Assembly (NCBI GenBank): GCA_019279435.1
Contig: JAAALK010000286.1
Coordinates: 40,051,712 to 40,115,711, forward strand
Origin: Zizania palustris
Lineage: Eukaryota > Streptophyta > Magnoliopsida > Poales > Poaceae
Length of the DNA stretch: 64,000 bases
Direction of reading: 5' to 3'
Shown piece after piece: positions 58,421-64,000 of the stretch. Below the pieces are notes generated by a model. The model was not told where the DNA came from and did not search any database. It saw only the letters and a list, made by a program, of their open reading frames with translations. Position numbers and translations under genes: made by a program. Within the stretch, counting starts at the first letter, position 1, and each line of letters starts with the position of its first letter.

Positions 58421-59170
58421 AATTCCGGAGCACTCCTCCGAAGGCTACACAGCGCCTCCGGGCCCGTAGCAGCTGGCTTTGAGGCTTCCGAGCGACGGCT
58501 CGGCAAGTCCGGGATTCCAGGCTCCGGCCTGACGCATCCCCGGGTCGAAGGTGGCCCAGAGTCGAAGGTGGCTCAGAGTCGTAGGTGGCTCAACATATCA
58601 CAGGTTCGGTGAATCCACACCAAATATCCTTTTCACTACAGGACCAAGCTCCAGAAGCCTTGCTTCGCTATCTAAACACACACCGGAGCCTCACTTCGTG
58701 TGACGTGATCTAAGCTGAAAAACTAAGCTTGTCGAAGTCAGACTTCGCTAAAAAATCTAAGTGCGTTCAGGGCCTCGCCCACGCACAGCATCCAAATCCC
58801 GGCATGCCAAAGCATGCTTCGCTCAAATTGGTTATGCGGAAGCCTTGCTTCGCACCAAATTGATGCGTTCGGAGCCCGTAAGGGGCCTTCGCTCGGTACA
58901 AATCCAAATATCCGAAGCCGCCGAAAAGGCGCACCCCTTCGCATGTTTATTTTTTGCCCGCACCAGCAACGGTTAAGTCCCTAACTGCCGCGAGCAAAAG
59001 GGGGGAAGAATGTATGCGAGGTGTGCGAGTGTAATGCGCAGTACGAGCGTGACAAGCTAAGCGTTCGAAGCCAAACAATGCGAAACATACAAACGAAGTA
59101 TGCAAATATAATAAACTCCGTTCATTAAGACAATTGAGAAGTATGTTACAAACATGCTTCGAAAACAAAA

Positions 59171-62100
59171 CTACAAGTAATCTGCGTCTAAGCCTAAGAA
59201 GAACCGAGTGCGAGGCCCCGCCCCTCGCTTGCCTCTCCTTCGGCGGGGGCCCCCTCGGCTGGATGTTGCCTCGTCGGAGCCCGCTCTCCCTCGACCGGCC
59301 CGTCCAGGCTCCGAAGCCCGCAGGCTTCGGCTTCCGCTTTGCAGGTTGCTCCAGGTTCGCGAAGCAGGCGGAGCCGTGTCGAAGGCAGAAAAATCTAGGG
59401 CTTCATCGCTCGCTAAGGCCACTCGCGAAGGCAAAGGTAAAGGGCTCTGAAGGGGCTCCGCCTTCACAGCGGCTAGCAAATCTTGAGCTATTTCGGGGAT
59501 AGCTTCGCCCCTAGGACCCCTCGGAAGCTTAAACCGAGGGGGGCCTTCGGACCTAGCTACTTCAAGAATCGCCCACAGTTGTCGAAGCCCTTCAGAGTCC
59601 TCAAGGACTTCGAGGTCTATGCTCGAAGGCTGAGCCTGGGCAGGTATAAAAAACTCCCGCATTCATATTAATAAACTGATAAGTTTTTACAAAGCCTACA
59701 GCTAGGTATTACAAGGAAGCCTAAGGAGATCTACACCTTCGGAGGCGGAGGCGTCGAGGTCGAAGGCTTGTCCGAGTCGACGGGCCCCTTGAACCGGCGT
59801 TGTCGAAGGGCCTTCATGAGGTCAAGGACTGCCTCGCAGCCTTGCTCCTTCCAGGGTTCCTGCAGCCGCCGCCAGGCCCCGCGAACTTCGCCCGGAGGCG
59901 TCACCAAGTGCGGACCCCCGAAGGCTACTGGGGTCACGGAGGTCACAGCCCGAAGGTGGTCACACCCCGCGGCGTGGAGCAAGTGCAACACCCCTTGGCC
60001 CGCGACGCGACCGGCCATAAGAGCGAAGCCCGTCAGTGCTTCGTCCGCTACCGAAGCTGCGGTCTTCAAGAAATCGGCGCGGTCCCCAATCGGGTCCCGG
60101 TCGCCAAAATCCGGAGTCCGACACTCGGTCCCTATCTTCTCAAGGACCTCGGTCAGGCTCTGGGTGGCCTCACCAAGATTAGCCACGACGAAGCTCTCAA
60201 GATCCCGAGCCCGCTGGCGGAGCTCCTCGTTCTCCTTCGCCTGACGGGCCTCGGCGTCCTTCGAAGCTTGGAGCTCTGCGCAGAGCCGAGCCGTCTCCGA
60301 AGCCAAGGCTTCCTTCGCCTCAGCAGCCGAAGCTTCGGCCCGCCTCCGCTTCTCAGCTTCCTCCAAGACCTCGCGGCGAAGGGCCTCCTTCTCTTCTGCG
60401 AGGCGCTCCATCCGCCTGTCAGCAGCAGTCGAAGCTGCCGCGTTCAGTGCGAAGGCCTGCAGAAATTCAAGAAACCTTAAGTATTAACCAAGGGACAAAG
60501 TATAATTCGAAGCTGCAAGGGGCTCCGCTCACCCGCAGGAGGACTTCGTTCGAACTGACGAAGAGATCCGCGGGGTCCTGGTGGCTAAGCTGGGCCACCA
60601 AGTCCCCCTCCTCCGCAGAAGCACAAGCCTCGCGGAAACCGCGGATCGCCGCCGCCGTCACACCTCCCCTCGGCTTGAAAGGGTGAATCACCGCCACGGT
60701 GGTCTCTGCGGGCTTCGGCGAGGCAGGACTCAGGCCCACCACGTCGACATCCTCCTCGCCTCGAGGGACCGCACGACCTCCGCCGCCCTCGCCGTCAGAC
60801 GAAGTGCTCTCGGACTCCGACTCACTGCTGCTACCGCTGCTGCTGCTGCTGCTGCTCGAAGCTTCCGCGGGCTTCGCTTCGGCGGGCTTCGATCCACCTT
60901 CGCCTGCCGGCTTCGCCATAGTGGGCCTCGCATCATCTTCGTCCTCTGCAGGAAGCCAAGTAAAAACCTGCATATTGAAGAGAAGCATGCAAAAAGACAA
61001 AGGGTTTACCATCATCAGAGATCTCTTGGAAAGAAGCAGGGGCTAAGTGTGTCCTCCAGCTCCCTCGCTGCGAGGCTGGCGCATCCACCTCCGCGCCCGA
61101 AGTTGGTTCCGCCGGGGCATCCGTGGCCTCCTTGGCGGCAGGAGTGCGCGCGTCGGCCTCCGCCTCCGAAGTCCTCACAGCCAGGGGCTTCGCGGCCTTC
61201 TTGGGGGTCGGAGTAGCTGCGGGCTTCGCCGCAGCCTCCCCCGAGGCGTCCGGTTCGTCCTCGTCCCCCCTCTTCCTCTTGGCTCCGGCCGACGAGGTGC
61301 CCAGGTGGCCGAAGTCCGGCAGAGCTGGGAGCCCTCCGAGGTCGAGCGCGCTCCATACTCTGTTCCAGCGCTCCCAGGACCCCACCAGGGCGAGGCGCTG
61401 GTTCTGCTCCTCGGGGGTCGGAGTCCCGATGACTCGGTCCGCCGCCGCTATGGCCTCCTCCGGGGTCCTCATGTCAAGGTCGGCTGCACGAAAAAGTTGA
61501 GTTAGAAGCAAAGTCTTCGAAGCATTAAAAGCAAGAAGAGCGCGAAGCCTTACAGAAACGGTCGAAGGCCAGCTCGCTGAGTTCACCTCGACCCGAAGCC
61601 TGGAAGAGGCCCTCCGGCCAGGAGCGCGCGAGGGGGATGAGCCGAAGGGTGATGAACTCCTCCGCGAGGTCCCTCATGCTCATCTTCGCCGCCACCCTTC
61701 GGAGCAGCGAGATCCTCGAGTGAAGGAGGCCTTCGCTGGTCATCACCACCCCTTCGCGCTGGTACAGGATGTGGGCGTTGGTACTCCGAAGGGGAGAGTT
61801 CGCGCCGACGGAGGCGTAGAACCACTCTTGATCCCATCTCGAATACCACTTGTTGTTTACAGCCCTCGCGGGGAAGGCGTCCTAGAACTCCTTCCGGAGC
61901 TGGAAGTTGGCGCTGCCGAAGGCCAGCGCCCTCTTGACGCGGGTCCGTCCCCTCCCTGGGCTTCGGCTGGCAGTTGGCGTCGTGAAGGGCAACGAAGACA
62001 TCCGCGCGGCCCTCGCAACCTTCGGCCCTCATGGCCCACTCAAAGACAGCTAGCCTCGCCACTGCGTTGGGCGAAAGCTGAGGGAGCTCGAGGTTGTAGG

Positions 62101-62464
62101 CCTTGAGGACTTCGCTCAGCATCCCCACTGCCGGCAGTCCAAGGCCAGCCTCGAAGAAGGCTTCGAACACCACCACTTCGTCAGCACGAGGCTTCGGTAC
62201 GGCCTCTGATTTCTCTGGAACTCTTAGTTGGATTTTCGCTGCAATCTTCCCCTCGCAGGCCCTCCGGACGGACTCCTCCGTGGAAATCGAAGCCCTCATT
62301 TCCAGGGTCTGCTCGAACTTGTCGGAGGGCGTCCGAAGATCCCTCGGCCCCAGTCGCCTAACCGCAGGCTTCGCTGCCGCGGCCGCTGCTGCCGCTACCT
62401 GCACTTGGGCGGAGCCCGAGCTCGAGCCCAAAGCCAGGGGCTTTGCCACTGCCTTCTTCGGCAT
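59171..62464 (-). pseudogene. Antisense five-exon accessory gene of the non-autonomous element (PF04195-like)
   Basis: Minus-strand exons 61554-62464, 61010-61483, 60533-60945, 59737-60456 and 59171-59635 all have GT-AG borders, and phases agree at all four junctions. The ATG at 62464 opens MPKKAVAKPLALG. Exon 1 holds VVVFEAFFEAGLGLPAVGML and LPQLSPNAVARLAVFEW (PF04195-like). Exon 2 has ALVGSWERWNRVW, exon 3 an acidic Ser-rich stretch, exon 4 an Ala/Glu-rich coiled coil (60410-60200), and exon 5 ends RFFLGLDADYL. It is the same gene as 31611-35316. Two lesions are visible, both in exon 1: a frame change near 61940 and TAG near 61881. Otherwise about 990 codons would be open. Function unknown; the low number of lesions may reflect youth of the insertion. 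Confidence 0.78.
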
Positions 62465-62620
62465 TCTGATCAGACTTCGGCTCGAAGGGCTAAAAGATGG
62501 CGAAGGGCTAGAAGCTAGCGAAGGGGGGCTCGGAGCGAAGCTAGAAGAAGAACAGAGCGAAGGTTGCAAGGCAACGAGAAGAGAGCGAATGAAGGTGTGC
62601 CGAAGCCGCACGCGGTAAGT

Positions 62621-62632
62621 CTCTATTTATAG
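62621..62632 (-). promoter_or_regulatory. TATA box of antisense gene
   Basis: On the minus strand CTATAAATAGAG is a near-ideal plant TATA box, 157 bp upstream of the ATG at 62464 and outside the LTR. It supports a promoter directing transcription opposite to the retroelement. Confidence 0.65.
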
Positions 62633-62923
62633 GCGCGGTAAGAATTCCAACCGTCGTGGGCCGAACCCATCGCCAGATGGGCCCCCGACGAAGGCGAACC
62701 GGCCCAGAGCAAGGTAACGGTAACTTTTTTGACCGTTGCGGAGCCGTTCGGCCTCCCCGAGGCCGTTCTGGCGGCAAGCGCGGGCATTTATTACCCCCAG
62801 ATATCGAGGTCACCTTCGGTCCAGGCTCCGAAGGTATGTTTCCTCTGAAGTCATGTTTTCAGGTCATTTGTCCTAAGGGCGCGTGCACCCCTTCGTCCCG
62901 AAGGCCTACACGCGAGGGGCTAC

Positions 62924-63926
62924 TGTTGGGGAAATATATTTCCCTTAAACAGGGGCCAAATGACGTCAGCCTCCGACATCCTTCGGCCCAGAGGGTTCTC
63001 TCTAAGTATTGTTTCCAGGTCCCAAGGTGCCTTTCGGGGTCCGTAGCTTCGGAGCCCTCAGACCAGGAGGTCCGGCCCGGAGCCCCCAGTCCGGGCCCTG
63101 GCGCGAGGCGCCGGAGGCACCCTCCGGGCGCAGAAGTCCGGAAGCCGCCCTCCGGAGCCAAATTCGGAGGCCGCCCTCCGGAGTCCAGTCCGGAGGCCGT
63201 CCTCCGGAGTCCAGTCCGGAGGCCACCCTCCGGGAGTCCAGTCCGGAGGCCACCCTCCGAGAGCCAGGTCCAGAGGCCATCCTCCGGAGTCCAGTTCGGA
63301 GGCCGCCCTCCGGAGTCCAGTCCGGAGGTCACCCTCCGAGAGCCGGGTCCAGAGGCCATCCTCCGGAGTCCAGTTCGGAGGCCGCCCTCCGGAGTCCAGT
63401 CCGGTGGCCACCCCCCGAGAGCCAAGTCCGGAGGCCGCCCTCCGGAGTCCCGTCCGGAGACTGCCCTCCGGAGCATGCTTTGAAGCTCCCCCCAGCCTCT
63501 ACCTTCGGTGTATCTTCTAGCTGGTCAAAGCCTAGCGCAGTCTGACAAGTCAGTAAAGCTGTAAAGTTGTCTGGCGCCTTTTGTACCGTAGCTAACTCCT
63601 TTTCCCCTCTCTGCCCCTATGAGCCTAGGGCTCATAAGGGGCATCCCAGCCTTTTCCTCTGGCTTGCGTGCCTATAAAAGCAGGGCCAAGCCCTTGTAAC
63701 GGGGGAACATGCTCCAGAGGGGCCATGAAACCCTGGAGTTATCTTCTTCACATCAAGGCACACCATGCCGAATCCACTACAAACTGGACGTAGGGCTATT
63801 ATCCCCTAGGGGAGGCCCGAACCAGTATAAACTCCATCTCCCTCTGAGAGAACCCATCGAGGTTCATTCTTCACATCATACACCATCACAGGAAAACCTG
63901 CTGGAACTAACGCAATTGTTCCAACA
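62924..63926 (+). repeat. 3' LTR of non-autonomous element
   Basis: It is 1003 bp, starts TGTTGGGGAAAT after GAGGGGCTAC and ends TTGTTCCAACA, followed by GTAGG. A TATA box is at 63672-63680 and a second copy of the U3 hairpin array at 63137-63474. Confidence 0.93.
63137..63474 (+). repeat. Hairpin-unit tandem array in U3 of 3' LTR
   Basis: It holds the same 13-unit order as 56312-56649 with only about three base differences, so the array has been stable since insertion. Confidence 0.88.
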
Positions 63927-64000
63927 GTAGGCAATGCATAGGCGCGAGCAACATAGGTGTAGGCGATGGGGAGGTGGCGGGAGGCAGGGGCGGTGGGATC

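Larger units (their letters stand above)
56079..63926 (+). mobile_element. Non-autonomous Tat-related LTR retrotransposon (no gag or pol)
   Basis: This 7848-bp element has TGTTG...CCAACA LTRs and perfect 5-bp duplications GTAGG (56074-56078, 63927-63931). The 5.8-kb interior has a PBS and a polypurine tract (GAGGGGCTAC) identical in type to Gypsy A, an array of hairpin repeats and an antisense five-exon gene. No gag, protease, RT, RNase H or integrase motif is found in any frame. The LTRs differ by about 9 substitutions over 1003 aligned bases plus one 20-bp indel (about 0.9%), so it moved recently, presumably with enzymes of a Gypsy A-like relative. Confidence 0.92.

Noticed and set aside
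59768..61505. Plus-strand frames of 113-226 codons inside the non-autonomous element, considered as a gag remnant
   Set aside because: They mirror the minus-strand exons, which have consistent splice borders and domain similarity; no gag capsid or zinc knuckle motif is present on the plus strand.

Overview
This is nuclear DNA from a flowering plant, almost certainly a grass (Poaceae) and probably a panicoid. The evidence is two spliced plant-specific TRICHOME BIREFRINGENCE-LIKE (TBL) genes with GC-rich exons, grass-type Stowaway and Tourist MITEs, CACTA transposons with TNP2/TNPA-type genes, a Sirevirus-like Copia element, and Tat-lineage Gypsy elements. No bacterial, organellar or viral operon structure is seen. 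Everything below comes from reading the sequence; no database was searched.

Layout. 1-325 is the right end of a CACTA element cut by the window edge. 326-7615 is AT-rich intergenic DNA with small elements: a foldback MITE, Stowaway MITEs, a 1.8-kb hAT element with a perfect 8-bp target duplication, and an inverted Tourist-like dimer. 7619-36801 is one CACTA transposon of about 29 kb with ATA target duplications, inflated by two nested retrotransposons. One is a young, nearly intact 10.9-kb Sirevirus-like Copia element (10286-21177, CTATG duplications). The other is an old, decayed Tat-lineage Gypsy element (24991-36377) whose 5' LTR is mostly deleted. After a 233-bp spacer, a second CACTA of the same family (37035-42337, GTA duplications) is an internal-deletion derivative. 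42338-56078 is the gene-bearing part: two tandem minus-strand TBL genes (44802-48682, four exons, 492 aa; 52376-55368, five exons, 392 aa), with MITE and Helitron insertions in intron 1 of the first and between the genes. 56079-63926 is a complete LTR element with GTAGG duplications that has no gag or pol.

How the parts relate. The TBL products are predicted Golgi/secretory polysaccharide O-acetyltransferases of the cell wall. The CACTA elements carry a TNP2-type transposase and a TNPA-type accessory gene on the minus strand. The most interesting feature links the decayed Gypsy element and the gag-pol-less LTR element. Both carry, antisense to the element, the same five-exon gene with GT-AG introns, a TATA box of its own, an N-terminal region resembling the 'putative gypsy type transposon' family (PF04195), a coiled-coil region and a shared RFFLGLD C-terminal motif. 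The two elements also share PBS, polypurine tract and a stretch of 5' leader, as expected of an autonomous/non-autonomous pair. Two further points stand out: a single in-frame UAG separates otherwise intact gag and pol of the Copia element, and arrays of short hairpins occur in the non-autonomous element.
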